The notes beneath the pieces are model-generated. The model was not told the origin of the DNA. It saw only the letters and a list, made by a program, of their open reading frames with translations, and did no database searches. A DNA stretch of 64,000 nt from Alistipes dispar (lineage in GTDB: Bacteria > Bacteroidota > Bacteroidia > Bacteroidales > Rikenellaceae). Below, piece after piece: positions 57,362 through 64,000 of the stretch. The position numbers were made by a program, and so were the translations under genes. Positions within the stretch are counted from its first letter, which is position 1; each line of letters begins with the position of its first letter. Location: positions 1,770,001 to 1,834,000 of the forward strand of contig NZ_AP019736.1 of assembly GCF_006542685.1 (NCBI RefSeq), given 5' to 3'.

Positions 57362-57445
57362 GAGGGTGAAACGATCCGATCCGGCATGGTATTTGCAAGG
57401 GAAAGTACGACGAATGTCCGGAAAGGTTCCGGCAGAGTAGAAAAA

Positions 57446-57477
57446 TTTGGAATTTCGGAGAAAAGTGTTTACCTTGC
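57446..57477 (+). promoter_or_regulatory. Possible promoter of the sigma-factor gene
   Basis: TTTG (57446-57449) and TACCTTGC (57470-57477) have a 20-base spacer; the -7 box deviates at two positions. An alternative box, TACTCTTTG near 57569, lies closer to the start. Confidence 0.4.
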
Positions 57478-57600
57478 GATCGTAAAATCCCCGGGAAACG
57501 CTTCGTCCGGAGAGCCGGGACGCCCGGGACGTTGAATTAAAAAGGATTGCCTATCGGAAAAGAATTCTACTCTTTGTAACTATTATTGGGAGAAAAGAGT

Positions 57601-58185
57601 ATGAACGTGCAAGTATTAAGTGACCAGGTATTGCTTAATAACTACCTTTCGGGTGACCGGAACGCCATATCGAGGCTTATCGAGCGACACAGCCGCCGTG
57701 TGCGCGACTATATCAACATGATGGTCAAGGACCGCGATGTCGCCGAGGATATTTTTCAGGAAACTTTCATCAAAGCCGTCCGTGTGATCGACGAGGGGCG
57801 TTATACCGATAACGGCAAGTTCCTTTCGTGGATTCTGCGTATCGCCCACAACCAGGTGATCGACCACTTCCGGGCACAGCGGCAGAGCAAGGCGGTCACC
57901 GAATCGGAGGCCGGCTACGACGTGCTCGGGACGCTGCGGTTCGCCGAGCGCACGGTCGAGGACTCGATGGTCAGCGACCAGATCGAGCGCGACGTGCGCG
58001 CGCTGGTCGAACTGCTGCCCGCCGAGCAGCGCGAGGTGGTGATGTTGCGCTACTTCTCGGGGCTGAGTTTCAAGGATATCGCCGAGCAGACCGAGGTGAG
58101 CATCAATACGGCGCTGGGCCGGATGCGCTACGCGTTGATCAATCTGCGGCGGATGATAAAGGAAAAAAATCTGGTTTTGAGCTGA
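57601..58185 (+). CDS. ECF-type RNA polymerase sigma factor
   Basis: The 194-residue sigma-70 family protein has only regions 2 and 4. Region 2 (about 24-93) includes DVAEDIFQETFIKAV and WILRIAHNQVIDHFR. Region 4 (about 132-185) includes LPAEQREVVMLRYFSGLSFKDIAEQTEVSINTAL-like helix-turn-helix (shown in part). There is no transmembrane anti-sigma gene nearby; instead a 49-codon acidic ORF follows after 65 bases. In Bacteroides fragilis the ECF factor EcfO is paired with a small regulator, Reo (recalled), and this pair may be equivalent. Confidence 0.9.
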   Translation: MNVQVLSDQVLLNNYLSGDRNAISRLIERHSRRVRDYINMMVKDRDVAEDIFQETFIKAVRVIDEGRYTDNGKFLSWILRIAHNQVIDHFRAQRQSKAVTESEAGYDVLGTLRFAERTVEDSMVSDQIERDVRALVELLPAEQREVVMLRYFSGLSFKDIAEQTEVSINTALGRMRYALINLRRMIKEKNLVLS

Positions 58186-58250
58186 CGCAGGCACAATATT
58201 CCTTCGCGGGGGGCGTTATATATGCGTAAAAAACGTAAAACGACTGGCCT

Positions 58251-58400
58251 ATGGAGGATATTGACAAGAACGAAGTCTCTGACAACGGCATCTCCGAGGA
58301 CGAGGATCTGATCAAGCGGGAGGTGATACAGGGTGATGCGGATCTGTTTTACCTGCATCATTACCTCTCGGAGGTCTTCCGAAAAGGGGATAATTTTTAA
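58251..58400 (+). CDS. Small acidic protein downstream of the ECF sigma factor (candidate anti-sigma)
   Basis: The 49-residue product begins MEDIDKNEVSDNG and ends EVFRKGDNF. It is strongly acidic, with an amphipathic C-terminal half (DLFYLHHYLSEVF). It lies between the sigma gene and a terminator 20 bases after its stop, so it belongs to the same transcript. No domain is recognised. A protein-protein regulator of the sigma factor is inferred from position and size only. Confidence 0.6.
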   Translation: MEDIDKNEVSDNGISEDEDLIKREVIQGDADLFYLHHYLSEVFRKGDNF

Positions 58401-58420
58401 GGGTTAATTTTTGATGGGGG

Positions 58421-58450
58421 AGGGAGCCGGGAGGCTCCCTCTGTTTTTTT
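58421..58450 (+). terminator. Intrinsic terminator of the sigma-factor operon
   Basis: AGGGAGCC / GGCTCCCT (58421-58428 with 58433-58440) with a GGGA loop is followed by CTG and seven T. Confidence 0.9.
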
Positions 58451-58569
58451 GTCTTCGGACCGTTCGCGCCGCCGGGCGGCGTCTGCGGATTCCCGGGGGA
58501 CGGGCGGCGTTGCGGGCGGATCCGGAGAATCCTTCCGTGACTGCGGACTCGTCCCGCAAAGGGGACGTT

Positions 58570-59157
58570 TCAGCACTTTCCCTCCATGCACCGGTGCGCG
58601 GTGCGCAACTGGAGCGCCATGGAGCAGGCGGCGGCCCCGGCGAAGAGCAGCGAGATGCTGACCCAGACCAGCACGGCGGTCGTGCCGAAGACGAGCGGTT
58701 GCAGCAGGATCCACAACGAACACAGCAGGAGCAGAATGCCCGTGAAGACGGTCCAGCCCGCGCCCGGAACACCTACGGCGGTCATGTCGCCGCCGAGTCC
58801 GATCGTCCCGAAACCGCGTAGCAGCAGCCAGAATCCGAGAATGATCGGCAGGGCGACGGCCGATAGGGAAACATTGAATATCAGTATGATACCCAGGATG
58901 ATCTCGATGATGCCGCCGACGAGCATCCACCCGCGGCCCGTGACGAAATGCCGGTTGGAGGAGGCCAGCACGGCTTCGAGTACGCCGGAGACGAGCATCA
59001 GCCAGCCGAAGAGCACCGACAGTCCCAGGTAGCTCTGCACGGGATAGAGGAAGACGGATATGCCGGCGACGATCAGAATGACGCCGACGAGCAGCAGCAG
59101 CCACCAGTAGCGGATGGCGCGTTTCGAATTTTCGAGCAGTAAAGATAGTCTGTCCAT
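58570..59157 (-). CDS. HdeD-family (DUF308) membrane protein
   Basis: The 195-residue protein has six hydrophobic helices arranged as repeated pairs, with short glycine-rich turns (LIVAGISVFLYP, IIEIILGIILIFN, VFTGILLLLCS), which is the HdeD / DUF308 pattern. E. coli HdeD contributes to acid resistance at high density; the function in Bacteroidetes is not established. It is convergent with the sigma operon and monocistronic. Confidence 0.85.
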   Translation of the reverse strand: MDRLSLLLENSKRAIRYWWLLLLVGVILIVAGISVFLYPVQSYLGLSVLFGWLMLVSGVLEAVLASSNRHFVTGRGWMLVGGIIEIILGIILIFNVSLSAVALPIILGFWLLLRGFGTIGLGGDMTAVGVPGAGWTVFTGILLLLCSLWILLQPLVFGTTAVLVWVSISLLFAGAAACSMALQLRTAHRCMEGKC

Positions 59158-59313
59158 AATGAAATAAGTATTTTCCCGTTACCGGACAATTTGCGTGCCA
59201 GCGGTCCGGACGATCCGCTGCCGTCGTCGCGTGTACGGCACGGGAGCGCGGCCGGAAAGCGGGCGTTCGCCTGAAATTTGCATGCCGCGTGCACCGGGAA
59301 CCGCGAATTGCGT

Positions 59314-59321
59314 TATCTTTG
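59314..59321 (+). promoter_or_regulatory. -7 element of the MATE gene
   Basis: TATCTTTG fits TAnnTTTG, giving a very short leader before the ATG at 59346. No good -33 box at the right distance. Confidence 0.5.
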
Positions 59322-59345
59322 CCGCGTTATCGTGTGCATGGACTT

Positions 59346-60704
59346 ATGGCGACATTGACGAAGGAACTGACGTCGGGACGGCCGCTGCCGCTGATTCTCA
59401 ACTTTACGCTGCCCCTGCTTATGGGCAACCTCCTGCAGCAGACCTATTCGCTGGTCGATGCCGTGATCGTGGGGCGGTTTCTGGGGATCGACGCCCTGGC
59501 GTCGGTCGGAGCCAGCACCTCGGTCGTGTTTCTCATCCTCGGGTTCTGCAACGGCTGTTGCGGCGGATTCGGAATCCCCGTGGCTCAGAAGTTCGGGGCA
59601 CGGGACTACGGCGAGATGCGCCGCTACGTCTTCGTCAGCCTGCGCCTGGCGGCCGTCATGTCGGTGGCTGTCGCAGCGGTGACGAGCTTCTGGTGCGGGG
59701 ATATTCTGCGGATCATGCAGACGCCCGGGAATATCTTTCCGGGGGCCTATGCCTACCTGCTCGTCACCTTCCTCGGCATTCCCTGCACGTTCTACTACAA
59801 CCTGCTGGCTTGCGTGATCCGTGCGCTGGGCGACAGCCGGACGCCGTTCTGGTTCCTGCTCTTTTCGACCGTGCTCAATATCGTGCTCGACCTCTTCTGC
59901 ATCCTGGTGCTCGGGTGGGGCGTCGCGGGAGCCGCCATCGCGACGGTCTTCTCGCAGGGGGTGTCGGCCGCGCTCTGCTACCGCTACATGATGCGGCGTT
60001 TCGAGGTGCTCCGGGGCGATGCTTCGGAACGGAGGTTCAGCGGCAAGCTGGCCCGCAGGCTGCTTTCGATCGGCGTGCCGATGGGGTTGCAGTTCTCGAT
60101 CACGGCCGTCGGAAGCATCATGCTCCAGAGCGCCAACAATGCGCTGGGCACGGCCTGCGTGGCGGCGTTCACGGCGGCCGTGCGGATCAAGATGTTCTTC
60201 ATGTGTCCGTTCGAAAGCCTCGGGATCGCCATGGCGACCTACGGCGGACAGAATTACGGCGCAGGGAAACCCGAGCGGGTCTGGCAGGGCGTGAAGGCCA
60301 GTTCGCTGATGATGACGATTTACTGGGTGTTCACCTTCTGCGTGCTGATGACGTGCGCGCAGCCGCTGGCCCGGCTGTTCGTCGATGGCTCCGAGACCGA
60401 GATTCTGGAGGATACGGCGCTGTTTCTGCACGTTTCCGTTTCGTTTTTCCCTGTGCTGGGACTGCTCTGCATCCTGCGTTACACCATTCAGGGCGTCGGC
60501 TTCACGAATCTGGCGATGCTTTCGGGCGTGTCGGAGATGATCGCGCGGATTCTCGTCAGCCTCTTCGCCGTGCCGGCCTTCGGGTATATCGCCGTCTGCT
60601 TCGGCGACTCGACGGCCTGGGTCTTCGCCGATCTGTTTCTCATCCCGGCGTTCGCCTTCGTCTATCGCCGCCTGCTCAGGATGAAGCGGCAGCCTCTCGG
60701 GTAG
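59346..60704 (+). CDS. MATE-family multidrug / cation efflux transporter
   Basis: The protein has 452 residues and 12 predicted helices in two homologous halves. The N-half signature PLLMGNLLQQTYSLVDAVIVG (shown in part) and the C-half IGVPMGLQFSITAVGS are characteristic of the DinF/NorM-type MATE group. It exports cationic drugs or metabolites with Na+ or H+. The ATG at 59346 was preferred over an open frame 19 codons upstream because it follows the predicted promoter and begins at the usual N terminus. Confidence 0.9.
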   Translation: MATLTKELTSGRPLPLILNFTLPLLMGNLLQQTYSLVDAVIVGRFLGIDALASVGASTSVVFLILGFCNGCCGGFGIPVAQKFGARDYGEMRRYVFVSLRLAAVMSVAVAAVTSFWCGDILRIMQTPGNIFPGAYAYLLVTFLGIPCTFYYNLLACVIRALGDSRTPFWFLLFSTVLNIVLDLFCILVLGWGVAGAAIATVFSQGVSAALCYRYMMRRFEVLRGDASERRFSGKLARRLLSIGVPMGLQFSITAVGSIMLQSANNALGTACVAAFTAAVRIKMFFMCPFESLGIAMATYGGQNYGAGKPERVWQGVKASSLMMTIYWVFTFCVLMTCAQPLARLFVDGSETEILEDTALFLHVSVSFFPVLGLLCILRYTIQGVGFTNLAMLSGVSEMIARILVSLFAVPAFGYIAVCFGDSTAWVFADLFLIPAFAFVYRRLLRMKRQPLG

Positions 60705-60980
60705 GGTCGCATCCTGCCCTCCGTTCTTTCCCGGACCGTATCCCGTTTCCTGCGCGGGTTCCGGGTCGCGGCCTGCCCGTTGCGGTAAGGCGCCGTTTCC
60801 GGTCGGTTCCGGGTCCGCCTTCTGTCCGGTGGCTCCACGTGGCGGGGAGGATGCAGGATGCGGCCGGAATGAGGCGGTGCGCACCCGTGCGCGTCCGCCC
60901 TGCGGGAAATACGTATGCCCGAAGACGCGGTGCGGCGGAGCCCCTCACGGGACGGGTTGCTCCGTGATATGGCTGCGGAG

Positions 60981-61529
60981 TTACACCGCCCGGAAATCGA
61001 CGATGGTTTTCAGCAGGCTGTCTTCCGCAGCGTCGGGAAAAAGACGGCGGAGGTGTTCGCAGATGCGCTCGAACGATTCGGCGGGCGTGCGCTCTGTGCG
61101 GAGCGGACCGTACGGTGTTTCGGGTGTCGTGTATCGTGCGATGCCCCAGCCGTAGCGGTTGCCGTGCCGGTCGATGCTGTACTCGAAATCGGTGATGACC
61201 AGCCGCATTTCCATTTGCAGCCGCATCAGAATCGGGTCGAGCGGGATTTTCCCCTCTTCCGCGACTTCCGACGTCGGGTCGGCCGCCGCGCGTTTTCCGC
61301 GTCCTCGGGCGAATCCCAGCATCCGGCGCAGCTCCCTGACGGTGGCCGTTCCTTCGGCCAGGATGGTCTGCAACACCACGTCGTCGAGGGCTACCGCATC
61401 CTCGTTCGGAGCCAGCGGCCGGGAACGGCGGCAGTTCGCAAGATCGGGCAGCCACTCGCGGCTGACGAACCCCGCCTTGCGTGCGAAGAATTTGCCGTAG
61501 GCGCAGTGTCCTTCGCGCGTTCGGGAAGG
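60981..61529 (-). pseudogene. 5'-truncated AlkZ-related (winged-helix DNA glycosylase-like) gene
   Basis: The frame is open from 61529 down to the stop at 60981 (about 182 codons) but has no plausible start, and an in-frame TAA lies just upstream (61530-61532). The translated block CAYGKFFARKAGFVSREW, then DFEYSIDRHGNRYGWGIARY, resembles the C-terminal part of AlkZ-related / YcaQ-like proteins of Bacteroidetes, as I remember them. The N-terminal part is missing. Composition changes at this junction, so the gene was probably cut by insertion of the DNA to the right. 60705-60980 holds nothing recognisable. Confidence 0.65.
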
Positions 61530-61752
61530 TTAAAACGATCCACCGAACAGGTCGTAAATTACTCACTTGATTGCAAAGACTCCTAAAGTGCGGATAAAGG
61601 TGCTTCCTCACGAATGTAAGCCCAATGTATATCAACGAATTGCGACGGTTTTTTGGCTTCTGTCCCCGCATTGCCTACCGTCATTTTGCACGGTTTTGCG
61701 TCCGCCTGTCCGTTTTGCCTGCGCTACCGTCGTATCTCCTTGCATGACAGTA

Positions 61753-61784
61753 CAAATATAGCGATTTTCGGTGAAAAATCCAAA
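61753..61784 (-). promoter_or_regulatory. Strong leftward promoter downstream of the helicase gene
   Basis: Minus-strand TTTG (61784 to 61781), a 20-base spacer and TATATTTG (61760 to 61753) match the consensus fully. It would transcribe toward the truncated AlkZ-like gene, perhaps serving a gene lost or interrupted there. Confidence 0.75.
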
Positions 61785-61837
61785 TGCGGGAAGATTTTGG
61801 GATGAGGATGGATTAGACGGGAAGGCAATTTGTAAGA

Positions 61838-61855
61838 CCCCCCCCCTCCGATTTT
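61838..61855. repeat. C9-TCCGATTTT element (third copy of the leader motif core)
   Basis: Nine C followed by TCCGATTTT repeat 18 bases of the leader modules at 42577 and 45768, here 3 bases past the helicase stop. The second hairpin arm is missing. Confidence 0.6.
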
Positions 61856-61857
61856 CC

Positions 61858-64000
61858 CTATGCTTGTATCTCATGTAACCGCGCTCGAATTTTCGTCTCC
61901 TCGTCGGTCCCGATGGTCGAGAGCCGCAGCATCGGAAGTCCGTATCGGGCCAGGATGCGGTTCTTCTTTTCGTCGCGTTCGGATTGTCGGGTGCCTTGCT
62001 TGTGAAATCCGTATCCGTCGGTTTCGATTGCCAGTACGGGTTGTTTGCTCACCCGGTTGTAAATCAGAAAGTCGAGGTGTGTGGCCCTGTTGGAGGCATA
62101 GCGACGTTCGTCTTCATCGAGCAGCGACCAGTCGCGGATGAGCTGCCGCAAGGGTTGGTGACAGACAATTCCCAGGTGACAGAATTCGGAATCCCCGGCC
62201 AGAATCTTTTCCAGCAGGGCGAAGGTCAGATTTTCGGAGTCGAATTCCGAAATTCTGCGATGCTTTTTAAGAAAAGTCTGTCGGGCTTTGGCATACTGCC
62301 CGTAGAGCAGATCGAAAACCGAACAGATCTTGCTCTCCGTTATCGTGCAGTTGTTGTATGCGATATAGGCGATCAAATCGGGGATATGGCGGCTTTCGGT
62401 TTGTTCGTTTCCGGAAACGACCAGACAAAACTTGCGCTTGGCACGCGAAACGGCTACATTCAGCAGGTTGGGATCGTCCACGAATGCCCGGATCGTATCG
62501 TCTACGGTGGACATTACGATGGCCTCTTTCTCGCGTCCCTGGAATTTATGTACCGTCGCTACGTCGATTTTTCTGTCCAATTGCCTGGAGAGTGCGGCGA
62601 CCTGCTCGTTGTAGGGCGTGATGATACCGATTTCAGCGTTGTCGTAAGGGAGTTTCGGCATCACCTCGCGGGTGATGACCTCGATTTCCCGCTGATTGAA
62701 CCGACTGCGTGCGTGGTCGCCCGGGACTGTCCGCCAGGCGGAGATCACATCGGCTTCGCCCCGATCCTCGGTCATGATGACGAGTCGCCCGCCATAGAAC
62801 TTCCGGTTGCAGAAGTCGATGATTTTCGGATGACACCGATAGTGTTCGCGCAGCAATGTCTGCGGAGCGTCGGGAAGAACCCGGCAGACCGATTCCAGGA
62901 AATTCACACCGGCACAATCGTAGCGGGCATCGATTGCATGCTTCGCTCCGATGGCCTGTAATCGGAGCCGGTCCGCATCGGTGATGACGTTGGGCAATTG
63001 CTTCGAATCGCCGACGATCACCGCATTTCGGGCGCACATAAGCGCCAATGCTCCCGTATCAGACGAAACTTGCGACGCTTCGTCCATAATCACGTAATCG
63101 AATAGCGCGTTCGCTCGTAGATTCGAGCGCGAGGAGAAGGCCGTACTCAGGATGACGGGATATTCCTTGACGAAACCGGCGGTGAATCGTTGGAAGACCG
63201 GACGCTCGTGCCCCCTGCCGAATCTGTGGCGGAGCAGATTCCGAAGGTAACGCATCGAATCGTCGCTCAACCGTGCCATCGCCTGTCGGGCATCGGTAGC
63301 GGCAAGTACTTTCTGCAGCTGTTCGATTTCATCGGACAGCTCCTCGTGCTTTATATGGTAGAAATCGCGCTGGATGGCAGGAATCAGTTCATACAAATCC
63401 TGTCGTTGCGGATCGGGACGGATACCGTTGAACAATCGTGCGACTTTCCGTTTGAGAAGAAACCACCGGATGGCCTCCAGCCATTTTGCGAAAAGCCCGC
63501 GCGTTTCCGGCTTCTCGACTGCCGTCTGCAATTCGTTCCATAGCGTCAGTAGCCTTGCCGACGAGAGTTTTCGGCGGAGCGTTACCGTCGGATCGGAGGT
63601 CGTTTCCTGTTCGAAATGCGTCTGCTCTGTTTTGAGGGCTGTCAGTTCCTGCCGGGCCAGTGCCAATCGTTCCTGCCGGGCGAATATTTCCTGCATGGAA
63701 GCGGCTTGTGCCTGAATCGTCTTCAGAAATTCGGGAGAGTCTGCCTCGGCCGAATACCATGAATCGATCTGGGCGGGAATAGCCTTTTCAATGGCCTGCG
63801 TTTCAATGAATGCTGATTTGTTATCACTGCTTCCCAGCAAAGCGGCGATGAATCCCATGTCGTGTTTGTCCAACTTTTCGACTATGTTTTCGATGGCCGA
63901 ATTGTTGTTCGAGACGATCAATACCGTCTGCCCTTGAGCGATGATGTTGGCCACGATGTTGAGGATCGTTTGCGTCTTGCCTGTTCCCGGGGGGCCCTGG
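61858..64000 (-). CDS. Superfamily-1 helicase with C-terminal nuclease-like domain (partial, 5' end outside window)
   Basis: About 713 residues are visible. Walker A (GPPGTGKT) is encoded at the very right edge, so the N-terminal part lies outside. Next come a helical insertion, Walker B DEAS, motif III GDSKQLP, motif V VHKFQGREKEA and motif VI NVAVSRAKRKF, an AAA_11/AAA_12 (Upf1/Dna2-like) helicase. The last 110 residues (HLDFLIYN, LAIETDGYGFH, then GLPMLRLSTIG) look like a restriction-endonuclease fold of the DUF2726 / Vsr-like type. GC content is lower than upstream. Such fusions occur in defence islands; a role in phage or plasmid defence is inferred. Confidence 0.85.
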   Translation of the reverse strand, partial: QGPPGTGKTQTILNIVANIIAQGQTVLIVSNNNSAIENIVEKLDKHDMGFIAALLGSSDNKSAFIETQAIEKAIPAQIDSWYSAEADSPEFLKTIQAQAASMQEIFARQERLALARQELTALKTEQTHFEQETTSDPTVTLRRKLSSARLLTLWNELQTAVEKPETRGLFAKWLEAIRWFLLKRKVARLFNGIRPDPQRQDLYELIPAIQRDFYHIKHEELSDEIEQLQKVLAATDARQAMARLSDDSMRYLRNLLRHRFGRGHERPVFQRFTAGFVKEYPVILSTAFSSRSNLRANALFDYVIMDEASQVSSDTGALALMCARNAVIVGDSKQLPNVITDADRLRLQAIGAKHAIDARYDCAGVNFLESVCRVLPDAPQTLLREHYRCHPKIIDFCNRKFYGGRLVIMTEDRGEADVISAWRTVPGDHARSRFNQREIEVITREVMPKLPYDNAEIGIITPYNEQVAALSRQLDRKIDVATVHKFQGREKEAIVMSTVDDTIRAFVDDPNLLNVAVSRAKRKFCLVVSGNEQTESRHIPDLIAYIAYNNCTITESKICSVFDLLYGQYAKARQTFLKKHRRISEFDSENLTFALLEKILAGDSEFCHLGIVCHQPLRQLIRDWSLLDEDERRYASNRATHLDFLIYNRVSKQPVLAIETDGYGFHKQGTRQSERDEKKNRILARYGLPMLRLSTIGTDEETKIRARLHEIQA

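Larger units (their letters stand above)
61530..61857. other. Island-edge intergenic region with promoter and C9 element
   Basis: This is AT-richer DNA between the truncated gene and the helicase. It carries a strong leftward promoter (61753-61784) and a C9-TCCGATTTT element (61838-61855). Frames of 33-64 codons are present on both strands but none is recognisable; the leftward transcript would begin almost at an ATG (61745) with a 37-codon frame. Confidence 0.5.

Noticed and set aside
61567..61761. Plus-strand 64-codon frame at the island edge as an integrase fragment
   Set aside because: No catalytic or fold motif of a recombinase could be recognised; it reads against a strong promoter.

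Overview
The window is about 64 kb of GC-rich chromosome from a Bacteroidetes bacterium. Promoters follow the TTTG / TAnnTTTG pattern of that phylum, there are no Shine-Dalgarno leaders, and the surface lipoproteins are of fimbrillin type. Protein content (menaquinone pathway, DUF6562-like lipoproteins, high GC) points to Alistipes or another Rikenellaceae; this is inferred from family knowledge, not from a database search.

Layout. 1-7146 (minus strand) carries xseA (partial), menA, a small plug/TonB-like secreted protein, an MGMT-family repair protein, prfA, a secreted esterase and leuS. 7447-7938 is dps. 8229-26964 is one long plus-strand translation superoperon: rpsL-rpsG-fusA, then the S10, spc and alpha ribosomal operons through secY, map, infA, rpmJ, rpoA and rplQ. 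tuf and adk are absent from it, and a 594-bp non-coding break with its own hairpin and promoter lies between rpsN and rpsH. 27381-39759 holds housekeeping and envelope genes: a PepSY-like protein, tpiA, lysS, a PAP2/MBOAT/SGNH acyl-transfer cassette, a membrane zinc protease, an SDR, an FtsX-type permease, menG, and small exported proteins. 40006-48916 (minus strand) is a five-gene fimbria-like surface lipoprotein operon. 49466-51459 has two tRNA-Ser genes flanking a GH18 lipoprotein. 51763-60704 carries a Trp-rich lipoprotein, a FadL/OmpP1-type porin, proS, a CDF transporter, an ECF sigma factor with a 49-residue partner, HdeD and a MATE exporter. From 61530 to the end the base composition changes: a 5'-truncated AlkZ-like pseudogene abuts an island carrying a superfamily-1 helicase-nuclease fusion that runs off the window.

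The most interesting system is the fimbria-like operon. Its upstream region contains a 161-bp segment bounded by 12-bp inverted repeats (AAAACGTTCGTT / AACGAACGTTTT), which match the ARACGTWCGT core remembered for Bacteroides invertible promoters. Inside is one excellent promoter (TTTG, 20-bp spacer, TACCTTTG) that points AWAY from the operon, toward a short terminated unit. As assembled the operon is therefore predicted OFF, and inversion would turn it ON. A second possible layer is homopolymeric: exact C9/G9 runs lie inside the terminal lipoprotein gene and just after the signal peptide of the OmpP1-like porin, in a duplicated leader module before both beta-helix lipoproteins, and next to the helicase. 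Together these suggest a surface-variation locus controlled by promoter inversion and possibly by slipped-strand switching.
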